This document shows, piece after piece, positions 1-5,689 of a stretch of DNA of 7,808 nt; the stretch's first letter is position 1; each line of letters begins with the position of its first letter. Source of the DNA: an uncultured Eubacteriales bacterium (GTDB lineage Bacteria > Bacillota > Clostridia > Christensenellales > Aristaeellaceae); NCBI GenBank assembly GCA_900553905.1, contig USFL01000064.1, positions 1 through 7,808 on the forward strand, in the 5' to 3' direction. The notes beneath the pieces were generated by a model that worked only from the letters and a program-made list of their open reading frames with translations, was not told the origin of the DNA and did not search any database. Both the position numbers and the translations under genes were made by a program.

Positions 1-1
1 A

Positions 2-337
2 TATGATATCCCGGCGCCCCTGCCCTTCCCCGGCAACCTGCGCGCGCTGGACGGCACGGTCAGGCGCCATGAATACCTGCCCGTCTATACCGATCTGGAC
101 ATGAACCAGCACGTGAACAACACCCGCTATGTGGACTGGTTCATGAACCAGTTCCCCGTGGAGAAGCACCGTCGGCAGATGCTGGGCGACCTGCTGGTGC
201 ATTACAACGCCGAGGTTGTCCCGGAGGAAACGCTTATCATGGAGGTTTGCGAGGCGGAGAATGCAAGCGCGCTGCGCGGCCTCAACGGGGACACCGTGTG
301 CTTTGCCGTGGAGGGCGCCTGGCGGGACCGTCCCTGA
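2..337 (+). CDS. Acyl-ACP thioesterase, FatA/FatB-like (3' part only)
   Basis: This is the C-terminal hot-dog domain of an acyl-ACP thioesterase; the gene begins left of the window and 111 codons are visible. Enzymes of this family hydrolyse acyl-ACP in the cytoplasm and release free fatty acids. The diagnostic motif is DLDMNQHVNNTRYVDW (around positions 92-139). It matches the plant FatA/FatB signature, in which the Asn and His of the NQHVN segment are catalytic residues. The reading frame is open from position 2, so the ATG at 101 inside the motif is not a start. The C-terminus is short and ends with the sequence GAWRDRP. No terminator hairpin follows: the next gene's promoter begins 8 bases after the stop codon. 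Family assignment is firm; chain-length specificity cannot be read from this fragment. Confidence 0.88.
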   Translation, partial: YDIPAPLPFPGNLRALDGTVRRHEYLPVYTDLDMNQHVNNTRYVDWFMNQFPVEKHRRQMLGDLLVHYNAEVVPEETLIMEVCEAENASALRGLNGDTVCFAVEGAWRDRP

Positions 338-345
338 CCTGCCTA

Positions 346-374
346 TTGCGAAGCGGGACAAACCGTCGTATAAT
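346..374 (+). promoter_or_regulatory. Housekeeping (sigma-A type) promoter for the ECF sigma gene
   Basis: The -35 element TTGCGA (346-351) and a perfect -10 element TATAAT (369-374) are separated by exactly 17 bases. Transcription would start near 381, leaving a leader of about 30 bases with a GGAAAGGAG ribosome binding site at 393-401, 8 bases before the ATG at 410. The promoter looks like a primary-sigma site, not an ECF site, so the sigma gene probably has constitutive basal expression. Confidence 0.8.
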
Positions 375-409
375 GATGCCATCACCAGGCGCGGAAAGGA
401 GATGCGCGC

Positions 410-934
410 ATGAAACAATCCCACCGCCCGACGGCGGAAGCCTTCGAGCGCCTTTGCGCGCCCTATTCCGGCATGGTGTACCGGCACTGCCTGCATATGC
501 TGGGCAACCCGCATGAGGCCGAGGACGCGGCGCAGGAGAGCATGCTGCGCGCGTTCCGCGCCTTTGACGGTTTCCGGGGCGATGCGGTGGCGTCGTGGCT
601 GTTTCGCATCGCGCACAACACCTGCCTGGATATCCTCAAGAGCGCGCGCGTCCGCCGTGAAAGCCTGACCCTGGACGACCCGGAGCGCGCCGATCCCGCC
701 GACCCGTCGCCCACGCCCGACGAGGCGTACCTTCATGACGCGGACGTCGGGCGGATGCGCAGCGCCGTGGCTTCCTTGCCCAGGGAGCAGCAGCTGCTCA
801 TCGGCCTGTTCTACGGGCAGCAGATGGGCTATGCCGAAATCGCGCGGGCCACGGGCCTTCGGGAGGGCACGGTCAAAAGCCGGCTGAGCCGCGCCAGGGC
901 GGCGCTTGAGAAAAAGCTGGCAGCGCCCGAATAA
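410..934 (+). CDS. RNA polymerase sigma-70 family, ECF sigma factor
   Basis: This 174-residue protein has the size and two-domain layout of an extracytoplasmic-function sigma factor. It directs RNA polymerase to a small regulon, usually in response to envelope or stress signals. Region 2 spans about residues 12-82 and contains the EAEDAAQESMLRAFRAF and WLFRIAHNTCLDILK segments that bind the core enzyme and recognise the -10 element. An acidic, proline-rich linker (about 88-110) follows. Region 4 spans about 113-170 and carries the helix-turn-helix YAEIARATGLREGTVKSRLS (141-160), which reads the -35 element. The ATG at 410 has a strong ribosome binding site at 393-401. The gene lies 56 bases before the DUF4349 membrane-protein gene, which is the usual place for a cognate anti-sigma factor. 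The ECF subgroup and the signal cannot be determined from the sequence alone. Confidence 0.93.
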   Translation: MKQSHRPTAEAFERLCAPYSGMVYRHCLHMLGNPHEAEDAAQESMLRAFRAFDGFRGDAVASWLFRIAHNTCLDILKSARVRRESLTLDDPERADPADPSPTPDEAYLHDADVGRMRSAVASLPREQQLLIGLFYGQQMGYAEIARATGLREGTVKSRLSRARAALEKKLAAPE

Positions 935-938
935 AACA

Positions 939-964
939 GGGAACCTTTTCACATCACGCTCGTT
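939..964 (+). promoter_or_regulatory. Candidate ECF-type promoter upstream of the DUF4349 gene
   Basis: GGGAAC (939-944), 16 bases, then CGTT (961-964) resembles the Bacillus SigW-type promoter layout (TGAAAC, 16 bases, CGTA). It also shares the AAC core seen in most ECF -35 elements. Transcription would start near 971, a few bases before the ribosome binding site at 976-983. Its position directly after an ECF sigma gene suggests autoregulation of the downstream pair. The call rests on pattern and spacing; only one site is visible. Confidence 0.5.
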
Positions 965-975
965 ACTTCCCAATG

Positions 976-983
976 AAAGGAGG
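976..983 (+). promoter_or_regulatory. Ribosome binding site that fixes the DUF4349 start at 991
   Basis: AAAGGAGG is an almost perfect anti-Shine-Dalgarno match. It lies inside the reading frame opened by the upstream ATG at 973 and only 1 base before the ATG at 985, so neither can use it well. The ATG at 991 lies 7 bases downstream, which is the ideal spacing, and is therefore the best start. Confidence 0.8.
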
Positions 984-990
984 CATGCGC

Positions 991-2136
991 ATGCGCCGGG
1001 ACACGGAATATGGCAGCGCCCTGGAGCAGGCGCTTTGCGGCCTGTATCAAGCGGAGGAGCCGCCTGTCGGGTTTGAAGCCGGCTGGCGCGCCGCCGTCAG
1101 ACGGGAGGAGAGCAGGATGAAACTTGCGGAAAGAAGCACGGGACGGCCCCTTTGGCGGGCCATTGTGCCGGCGTGCGCGGCGCTGGTGCTGGTGGTAGGC
1201 AGCCTGTGGGCGGGCACGCTGGATCTGGGGGGCGGCGTCTCCTCGGAAAAGAGCGCGGCAACGGGTGTGGAATACGCCGACAGCGCCTCCACCACCTCGT
1301 ACAGCGCGCCAAACGCCATGATGGCGCGGACCGCCGATACCGTGACCTACGACCTGTACGCGACCGGGGAGAGCAGCGCGTCCACCGGCGGAACGGGAGC
1401 CGCGGATGCCGGAACGACGGCGGCCGCCGGTCAGAAGCTGGTGCGCACCGTCAGCCTGACGCTTCGCACGACGGCTTTTGACAACGATCTGGAAAGCGTT
1501 CAGGCCCTGCTGGAGGGCCTGGGCGGCTATGTGGAAAATCTCTACCAATATGGCGATGTGGAGAGCGGCGATACGCGCACCGCGAGCCTGAGCGTGCGCG
1601 TGCCGTCGGAAAGCCTGGATGCGTTCCTTGCCGGCATGGAGGGCGTGGGCCGCGTGGTTGACCGCTCCGAAAGCGTTACGGATATGACCGTGCAGTACAC
1701 GGACAACCAGACGCGCCTGGATACCCTCTATGCCAAGATGGAGCGCCTGAATCAGCTGATGGCGCAGGCGCAGGAGGTTTCGGACCTCATTGAGCTGGAG
1801 ACCGCCATCGCCGATACGCAGTACGAGATCGAGCGCTATGAAACCTCGCAGCGCGACATCGACCGCCGCGTGGACATGAGCGCCGTAAACTTGACCCTGC
1901 TGGAGGAAAGCCCGGCCCAGAGCGCCACGGCGGAGGATATCGGCCTGGGCGAACGCCTCGGCGCCGCGCTGAACGCCTCGCTGAAATGGCTGGGCGGCTT
2001 CCTGCGCAACATGCTGGTGTTTATCACGATGATTCTGCCGGTGGCCGTGCCCGTGGCCGCGGTCGTGGCGGTAACATGGTGGATTGTACGCCGCCGGCGC
2101 TCGCGTTCCCCAAAGGATGATACCAAGGAGGAATGA
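991..2136 (+). CDS. DUF4349 two-pass membrane protein, probable anti-sigma factor or sensor
   Basis: From the ATG at 991 the protein has 381 residues. Residues 1-54 are a charged, helical, presumably cytoplasmic segment. A first membrane helix lies at about 55-75 (WRAIVPACAALVLVVGSLWA). Residues 76-138 are low-complexity and rich in Ser, Thr, Gly and Ala, probably an extracellular linker. Residues about 139-306 match DUF4349: the strand KLVRTVSLTLRT, the LGGYVEN motif, the SLSVRVPSESLDAFL segment, and a coiled coil at about 215-285 before AVNLTLLEE. A second membrane helix (about 343-366) ends in a basic RRRRSRS tail, which places both ends in the cytoplasm. DUF4349 has no proven biochemical role. 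Its place directly after an ECF sigma gene suggests that the N-terminal segment holds the sigma factor. No zinc-finger HxxxCxxC motif is present, so this would not be a classic ZAS anti-sigma factor. The SIMPL gene follows after 3 bases. Confidence 0.82.
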   Translation: MRRDTEYGSALEQALCGLYQAEEPPVGFEAGWRAAVRREESRMKLAERSTGRPLWRAIVPACAALVLVVGSLWAGTLDLGGGVSSEKSAATGVEYADSASTTSYSAPNAMMARTADTVTYDLYATGESSASTGGTGAADAGTTAAAGQKLVRTVSLTLRTTAFDNDLESVQALLEGLGGYVENLYQYGDVESGDTRTASLSVRVPSESLDAFLAGMEGVGRVVDRSESVTDMTVQYTDNQTRLDTLYAKMERLNQLMAQAQEVSDLIELETAIADTQYEIERYETSQRDIDRRVDMSAVNLTLLEESPAQSATAEDIGLGERLGAALNASLKWLGGFLRNMLVFITMILPVAVPVAAVVAVTWWIVRRRRSRSPKDDTKEE

Positions 2137-2139
2137 CCC

Positions 2140-2865
2140 ATGAAACGGCTGTCTATCCTGCTGGTTGCAATGCTGCTGATCGCGTCCGCCGCGCAGGCGG
2201 AAGCGCTTGAGCCCGCCGCCACGCCTGTGGCGGAGCTCACGGAGGCGCTGGAAACCACCATCCGCGCTACGGGCACGGAGAGCGTGTCGTTGCCGGCGGA
2301 TATTGTGGTGCTCACGCTGTGCGTGCAGGGTTCCGGCGACAACGTGACCGCCGCGCAGGACAGGGCGGAGCAGGTGATGCAGAACCTCCGCGCCGCGCTT
2401 GCGCAGATGGGCATCTCCGAGCATGACGCGCAGACCGCCTACTATGGCGTGGAGACGGTCTACAACTACCAGTATTCCAAGCTGGGGGAAAAGGAAACGG
2501 CCTCCGGCTACACCGTGTCCATCGATCTGTCGGTCAGGCTGGACGACCCGGCGCGCGTGGGCGAGGTGATCGACGCGGCCATCCGCACCGGCGCGCAGAA
2601 CAGCTACGGGCTGGCCTATGAGAGCTCGGAGACCAAAAGCGCCTACTTCGAGGCGCTGGACGCCGCCACCGCCGACGCCATGGCGCAGGCAAAGGTGCTG
2701 GCGGAGGCATCCGGCCTCCAGCTGGACCGGCTGGTGAGCGTGACCGAGGTGCAAAGCGACGAATCGACCGTCATGGCCACGAGCGTCAGCGCCGAAACGC
2801 CCGTGCACCCGCACCTGTCCGTCACCGCGACGGTGGAGGTCTGCTACACGGCAAGCCATCCCTGA
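2140..2865 (+). CDS. SIMPL (DUF541) domain protein, secreted
   Basis: This 241-residue protein begins with a Sec signal peptide: MKR, then a hydrophobic stretch ending in SAAQA, with likely cleavage after residue 20. The remainder from about residue 38 is a SIMPL/DUF541 domain. Typical features are the opening ATGTESVSLPADIVVLTLCV strand, the helix AQDRAEQVMQNLRAAL, a central region with repeated aromatic residues (YNYQYSKLG), and the AQAKVLAEASGLQLDRLVSV helix-strand near the C-terminus. SIMPL proteins lie outside the cytoplasmic membrane and some members affect oxidative-stress or envelope phenotypes; their molecular function is not settled. There is no lipobox cysteine, so the product is free or wall-associated, not a lipoprotein. 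The AAGGAGG site (2125-2131) overlaps the end of the DUF4349 gene, and the 3-base gap implies translational coupling. A strong terminator follows. Confidence 0.87.
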   Translation: MKRLSILLVAMLLIASAAQAEALEPAATPVAELTEALETTIRATGTESVSLPADIVVLTLCVQGSGDNVTAAQDRAEQVMQNLRAALAQMGISEHDAQTAYYGVETVYNYQYSKLGEKETASGYTVSIDLSVRLDDPARVGEVIDAAIRTGAQNSYGLAYESSETKSAYFEALDAATADAMAQAKVLAEASGLQLDRLVSVTEVQSDESTVMATSVSAETPVHPHLSVTATVEVCYTASHP

Positions 2866-2878
2866 TGATGCAAAACCC

Positions 2879-2912
2879 GCGCCCGGCGGCAGATAGCCGC
2901 CGGGCGCTTTCT
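2879..2912 (+). terminator. Intrinsic terminator after the sigma/DUF4349/SIMPL unit
   Basis: A perfect 12-bp GC-rich stem (2879-2890 with 2896-2907) encloses the 5-base loop AGATA and is followed by TTTCT. The T-run is short, but the stem is very stable. It begins 13 bases after the SIMPL stop codon and ends just before the next promoter. Confidence 0.85.
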
Positions 2913-2914
2913 GG

Positions 2915-2943
2915 TGGTCAAACGGAGGCGCGTGTGGTATACT
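2915..2943 (+). promoter_or_regulatory. Extended -10 promoter for the dapF-dapL unit
   Basis: TATACT (2938-2943) is preceded by TGG at 2935-2937, giving the TGn extended -10 motif. A weaker -35 element, TGGTCA (2915-2920, four of six matches), sits 17 bases upstream. Transcription would start near 2950, leaving a leader of about 24 bases. That is too short for a lysine riboswitch, so no leader regulation is visible. Confidence 0.68.
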
Positions 2944-2973
2944 AGGCGGGAAAGCAGGAAAGGCGGTGACGGC

Positions 2974-3813
2974 ATGCGCTTTACCAAGATGGAGGGCGCC
3001 GGAAACGACTATCTCTATATCAATGGCTTCGAGGAACAGGTGGATGACCCGGCGGCCTTGAGCGTCCGGATGAGCCGGCAGCACTTCGGCTGCGGGTCGG
3101 ATGGGCTGATTCTGATTCTGCCCAGCGAGATTGCGGATTTTCGCATGCGCATGTTCAATAGCGACGGCAGCGAAAGCGGCATGTGCGGAAACGGCATCCG
3201 CTGCGTGGCCAAATACTGCCACGACCGGGGCCTGACGGACAAAACCGAGTTCACCGTGGAGTCCGGCGGGGAGATCAAGCTGCTCCGCCTGACGCTGGCG
3301 CCTGACGGGAGCACCCGGAGCGTGCGCGTGGACATGGGCGCGCCCCAGCTGGACGGCGCGAAGATTCCCTCCGCCGCCGTGGGCTGCCCGGTGATCGGCC
3401 ATCCGGTGAAGGCAGGGGAACGCACCTATGCCTTCACGCTGGTCAACATGGGCAACCCCCACGCCGTGTGCTTTGTGGAGGACCCGGATACCGCTCCGGT
3501 CACCACGGAGGGGCCGGTGGTGGAGCATCACGCGGATTTCCCGGAGCGCATCAACGTGGAATTTGTGAAGGTGGAGAACCGCGGACATCTGCGCATGCGC
3601 GTATGGGAGCGCGGCACGGGCGAGACGCTGGCCTGCGGCACAGGCGCATGCGCGGCGGCGGTAGCGGCCTGCCTGAACGGACTGTGCGGCCGCAGCGTGG
3701 CGGTGACGCTGCCCGGCGGCACGCTCCAGATCGAGTGGAGCGAGGACGACGGGCACGTGTATCTGACCGGCCCCGCCACCTTCGTGTATGACGGCGTGTG
3801 GCTTCAAAAGTAA
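2974..3813 (+). CDS. dapF: Diaminopimelate epimerase
   Basis: DapF converts LL-diaminopimelate to meso-diaminopimelate without a cofactor, the last step before peptidoglycan cross-linking and lysine synthesis. The protein has 279 residues, normal for the family. It starts MRFTKMEGAGNDYLYI, the conserved N-terminus. Both catalytic cysteines are present: Cys71 in SGMCGNGIRC and Cys221 in ETLACGTGACA. Substrate-binding segments FNSDGSE (61-67), NMGNPHAV (158-165) and ERINVEFV (191-198) are also intact. The frame stays open upstream to a GTG at 2914, but the conserved N-terminus and the AAAGGCGGTGA ribosome binding site (2959-2969) place the start at 2974. The dapL start lies 18 bases after the stop, so the two genes form an operon acting on consecutive steps. 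Nothing is degraded or missing. Confidence 0.97.
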   Translation: MRFTKMEGAGNDYLYINGFEEQVDDPAALSVRMSRQHFGCGSDGLILILPSEIADFRMRMFNSDGSESGMCGNGIRCVAKYCHDRGLTDKTEFTVESGGEIKLLRLTLAPDGSTRSVRVDMGAPQLDGAKIPSAAVGCPVIGHPVKAGERTYAFTLVNMGNPHAVCFVEDPDTAPVTTEGPVVEHHADFPERINVEFVKVENRGHLRMRVWERGTGETLACGTGACAAAVAACLNGLCGRSVAVTLPGGTLQIEWSEDDGHVYLTGPATFVYDGVWLQK

Positions 3814-3821
3814 GAGAGGAT

Positions 3822-3825
3822 GGAG
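3822..3825 (+). promoter_or_regulatory. Ribosome binding site that decides the dapL start
   Basis: GGAG at 3822-3825 lies 6 bases before the ATG at 3832, giving a product that begins MLKVNPNYEKLPGSYLF, close to the usual DapL N-terminus. An in-frame ATG at 3820 would add only MEKS; the AGAGAGG preceding it abuts that codon with no spacing. The later start is preferred, but the earlier one cannot be excluded. Confidence 0.6.
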
Positions 3826-3831
3826 AAAAGC

Positions 3832-5055
3832 ATGCTCAAGGTCAATCCCAACTATGAAAAGCTGCCCGGCAGCTACCTGTTTGCCGAGATCGCGCGCCGC
3901 GTGAAGGAATACACGCAGGCCAACCCCGGCGCCGATGTGATCCGGCTGGGCATCGGCGATGTGACGCGCCCCCTGGCTCCCGCGGTGGTGGAGGCGTTTG
4001 AAAAGGCGGCGCGGGAGATGGGATGCGCCGAGACCTTCCATGGCTATGGCCCGGATTATGGCTATGATTTTCTGGTCAATGCCATCATTGAAAACGACTA
4101 CCGCGCGCTGGGCGTGGAGGTGGCCTTTGACGAGGTGTTTGTCTCCGACGGGGCCAAGTGCGACGTGAGCAACGTCCAGGAGCTTTTCAGCGACGACGCG
4201 GTGATCGCGGTGACGGACCCCGTCTACCCCGTGTATGTGGATTCCAACGCCATGGCGGGACGCGCCGGGACCTACGTGGGCGATCGCTGGGACCGGCTGG
4301 TCTACCTTCCCTGCAACGCGGAAAACGGCTTCGTGCCGCCCCTCCCCGACCGCCCCGTGGACGTGATCTACCTGTGCTACCCCAATAACCCCACCGGCAC
4401 GACGCTTACCCGCGAACAGCTCAAGGTCTTTGTGGACTACGCCAGAGAAAACGGCTGCATCATCGTCTACGACGCGGCGTACAAGGCCTTCGTCACCACC
4501 GACGCCCCGCGCAGCATCTATGAGATCGAGGGCGCCAAGGACGTGGCCATCGAGTGCTGCAGCTATTCCAAGACCGCCGGGTTCACCGGCACGCGCTGCG
4601 GCTGGATGGTCATTCCCCACGGCGTGCATGGCCTGGGGGCCAGCGGCCAGCCCGTGGAGCTCAACCAGATGTGGAAGCGCCGCATGGGCAGCAAGTTCAA
4701 CGGCGTGAGCTACCCCGTGCAGCGCGCCGCCGCCGCGGTCTACACCCCGGACGGCATGAGCCAGTGCATGGAAACCATCCGCTACTACCTGCGCAATGCC
4801 GCCATCATCCGCGAGGGACTGATCCGCGCGGGCTATGAGGTCTACGGCGGCGTGGACGCGCCCTATGTGTGGATGCGCACGCCTGCGGGCATGGACAGCT
4901 GGACCTTCTTTGACCGGCTGCTGCACGGGGCCAACGTGGTCGGCACGCCGGGCGCGGGCTTCGGTCCCTGCGGCGAGGGCTATTTCCGCCTGACGGCATT
5001 CAATACCCTGGAAAAGACGCAGGAGGCGCTGGCGCGCATTCAGCGGGGATTTTAA
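3832..5055 (+). CDS. dapL: LL-diaminopimelate aminotransferase
   Basis: DapL is a PLP-dependent class I/II aminotransferase that makes LL-diaminopimelate from tetrahydrodipicolinate and glutamate in one step, bypassing the succinylase and acetylase branches. The 407-residue protein opens with KLPGSYLFAEIARRV and IRLGIGDVTRPL, both hallmarks of DapL. The substrate loop GYGPDYGYDFL lies at about 71-81. PLP-binding residues are visible in SDGAKCD (105-111), CYPNNPTG (182-189) and YDAAYKAF (213-220). The Schiff-base lysine is Lys247 in SYSKTAGFTGTRCGW, and the C-terminal carboxylate-binding Arg is in GYFRLTAF (383-390). Paired with dapF directly upstream, it completes the path to meso-DAP, which implies a meso-DAP type cell wall or at least lysine synthesis by this route. 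A hairpin follows 7 bases after the stop codon. Confidence 0.97.
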   Translation: MLKVNPNYEKLPGSYLFAEIARRVKEYTQANPGADVIRLGIGDVTRPLAPAVVEAFEKAAREMGCAETFHGYGPDYGYDFLVNAIIENDYRALGVEVAFDEVFVSDGAKCDVSNVQELFSDDAVIAVTDPVYPVYVDSNAMAGRAGTYVGDRWDRLVYLPCNAENGFVPPLPDRPVDVIYLCYPNNPTGTTLTREQLKVFVDYARENGCIIVYDAAYKAFVTTDAPRSIYEIEGAKDVAIECCSYSKTAGFTGTRCGWMVIPHGVHGLGASGQPVELNQMWKRRMGSKFNGVSYPVQRAAAAVYTPDGMSQCMETIRYYLRNAAIIREGLIRAGYEVYGGVDAPYVWMRTPAGMDSWTFFDRLLHGANVVGTPGAGFGPCGEGYFRLTAFNTLEKTQEALARIQRGF

Positions 5056-5062
5056 CAGGACG

Positions 5063-5093
5063 CGGGCGCGGCCGGACGGGTCGCGCCCGTTTT
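5063..5093 (+). terminator. Probable intrinsic terminator after dapL
   Basis: An 8-bp GC-only stem (5063-5070 with 5082-5089) with an 11-base loop is followed by TTTT (5090-5093). The loop is rather large and the T-run short, so read-through into the methyltransferase gene is possible. Confidence 0.65.
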
Positions 5094-5095
5094 CG

Positions 5096-5110
5096 CGGGG
5101 CGCTGCCCCG
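5096..5110 (+). other. Small GC hairpin in front of the methyltransferase gene
   Basis: A 6-bp stem (5096-5101 with 5105-5110) with a 3-base loop sits between the dapL terminator and the AGAGGAGG ribosome binding site (5115-5122) of the next gene. It has no T-run and so is not a terminator by itself. It could stabilise the 5' end of read-through RNA or be chance in GC-rich DNA. Confidence 0.35.
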
Positions 5111-5127
5111 ACGCAGAGGAGGATGAA

Positions 5128-5649
5128 ATGAACGGGCTTTGGCTGATGGTCCCCTTCCTGGCGGTGCGGTTCCTGCTGCCGTTTGCGCTTGGCCGGGAGG
5201 CGCTGCGGCGCGCCGCGCGCTTTGCGCCCATGCGGGGCGGCGAGAAGATTGCCTATGCGGTGTATCAGGCCGCGACGCTGGCGATTTTCGCCTGCCTGGG
5301 GCTTCTGACGGTGCGGTGGGACGGCGCGTGGATCTCTTTTGCGGGGGCTTTGTGCTATGCCGCGGGACTTGGCCTGTGCGCCGCCGCCGTGGCCGCCTTC
5401 TGTGCCCCCGACGGCAGGGGACTGAACATCAACGGCGTGTACCGCCTCTCCCGCCATCCCATGTATGTGGGGTATTTCGTGTGCTTTGTGGGCATGGCGC
5501 TGCTGGCGCGGTCGGCCGTGCTGCTGGGCGTGGTGCTGATCTTCCAGGTCGCCGCCCACTGGATGGTGCTCGCGGAGGAACGCTGGTGTCTGGAGACGTT
5601 TGGGGATGACTACGCGCGCTATATGCGCGGCGTCCGTCGGTATCTGTAA
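5128..5649 (+). CDS. Isoprenylcysteine carboxyl methyltransferase / phospholipid methyltransferase-like membrane protein
   Basis: This 173-residue integral membrane protein belongs to the ICMT/PEMT-like group of small SAM-dependent methyltransferases. Likely membrane helices lie at about 3-22, 43-62, 68-92 and 113-146, the last stretch long enough for a helical hairpin. The C-terminal half carries the family signature: NGVYRLSRHPMYVGY (102-116), with Arg-His-Pro for SAM binding, then Glu-Glu at 150-151 and the FGDDYARYMRGVRRYL ending (158-173). Bacterial members methylate varied lipids or small molecules, and the substrate here is unknown; prenylated proteins are unlikely in bacteria. The ATG at 5128 has a strong AGAGGAGG site 5 bases upstream. 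The hydrolase gene begins 40 bases downstream without a terminator between, so the two are probably co-transcribed. Confidence 0.85.
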   Translation: MNGLWLMVPFLAVRFLLPFALGREALRRAARFAPMRGGEKIAYAVYQAATLAIFACLGLLTVRWDGAWISFAGALCYAAGLGLCAAAVAAFCAPDGRGLNINGVYRLSRHPMYVGYFVCFVGMALLARSAVLLGVVLIFQVAAHWMVLAEERWCLETFGDDYARYMRGVRRYL

Positions 5650-5674
5650 AGGCCCTGCGGCATTTGCGCAGAAG

Positions 5675-5681
5675 AAGGAGG
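5675..5681 (+). promoter_or_regulatory. Ribosome binding site that fixes the hydrolase start at 5690
   Basis: AAGGAGG lies 8 bases before the ATG at 5690. The frame is open back to an ATG at 5600 inside the methyltransferase gene, but that would add 30 residues overlapping the upstream gene and unlike the start of a hydrolase fold. The 5690 start is clearly better. Confidence 0.85.
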
Positions 5682-5689
5682 CAAGGGGA

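Noticed and set aside
973..990. ATG codons at 973 and 985 as start of the DUF4349 gene
   Set aside because: The AAAGGAGG site at 976-983 lies after the first ATG and touches the second. Only the ATG at 991 has proper spacing.
2914..2973. GTG at 2914 as an extended dapF start
   Set aside because: It would place the coding start over the promoter and directly after the terminator, adding 20 basic residues before the conserved MRFTKMEGAGNDY N-terminus.
2866..2973. A lysine riboswitch upstream of dapF
   Set aside because: The 108-base gap is filled by a terminator for the upstream gene and a promoter, leaving a leader of about 24 bases, far too short for a lysine riboswitch.
984..3653. Recurring CGCATGCGC-type palindromes (near 985, 3144, 3593 and 3645)
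   Set aside because: Most fall inside genes where they encode ordinary Arg-Met-Arg or Gly-Ala-Cys-Ala runs, and their spacing is irregular. They look like chance in GC-rich DNA and not like operators or repeats.
949..5559. A 1536-codon open frame on the minus strand
   Set aside because: It lies codon-for-codon opposite five well-supported plus-strand genes and crosses two terminators and two promoters. Its translation is rich in His, Arg, Gly and Ala, as expected from the complement of GC-rich codons, and it matches no family. It is a shadow frame.
5655..5671. A 5-bp hairpin between the methyltransferase and hydrolase genes
   Set aside because: The stem is short, has no T-run and is followed directly by the hydrolase ribosome binding site, so it is not a terminator.
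5600..5689. ATG at 5600 as the hydrolase start
   Set aside because: It overlaps the end of the methyltransferase gene and ignores the strong ribosome binding site at 5675-5681; the hydrolase fold begins at 5690.
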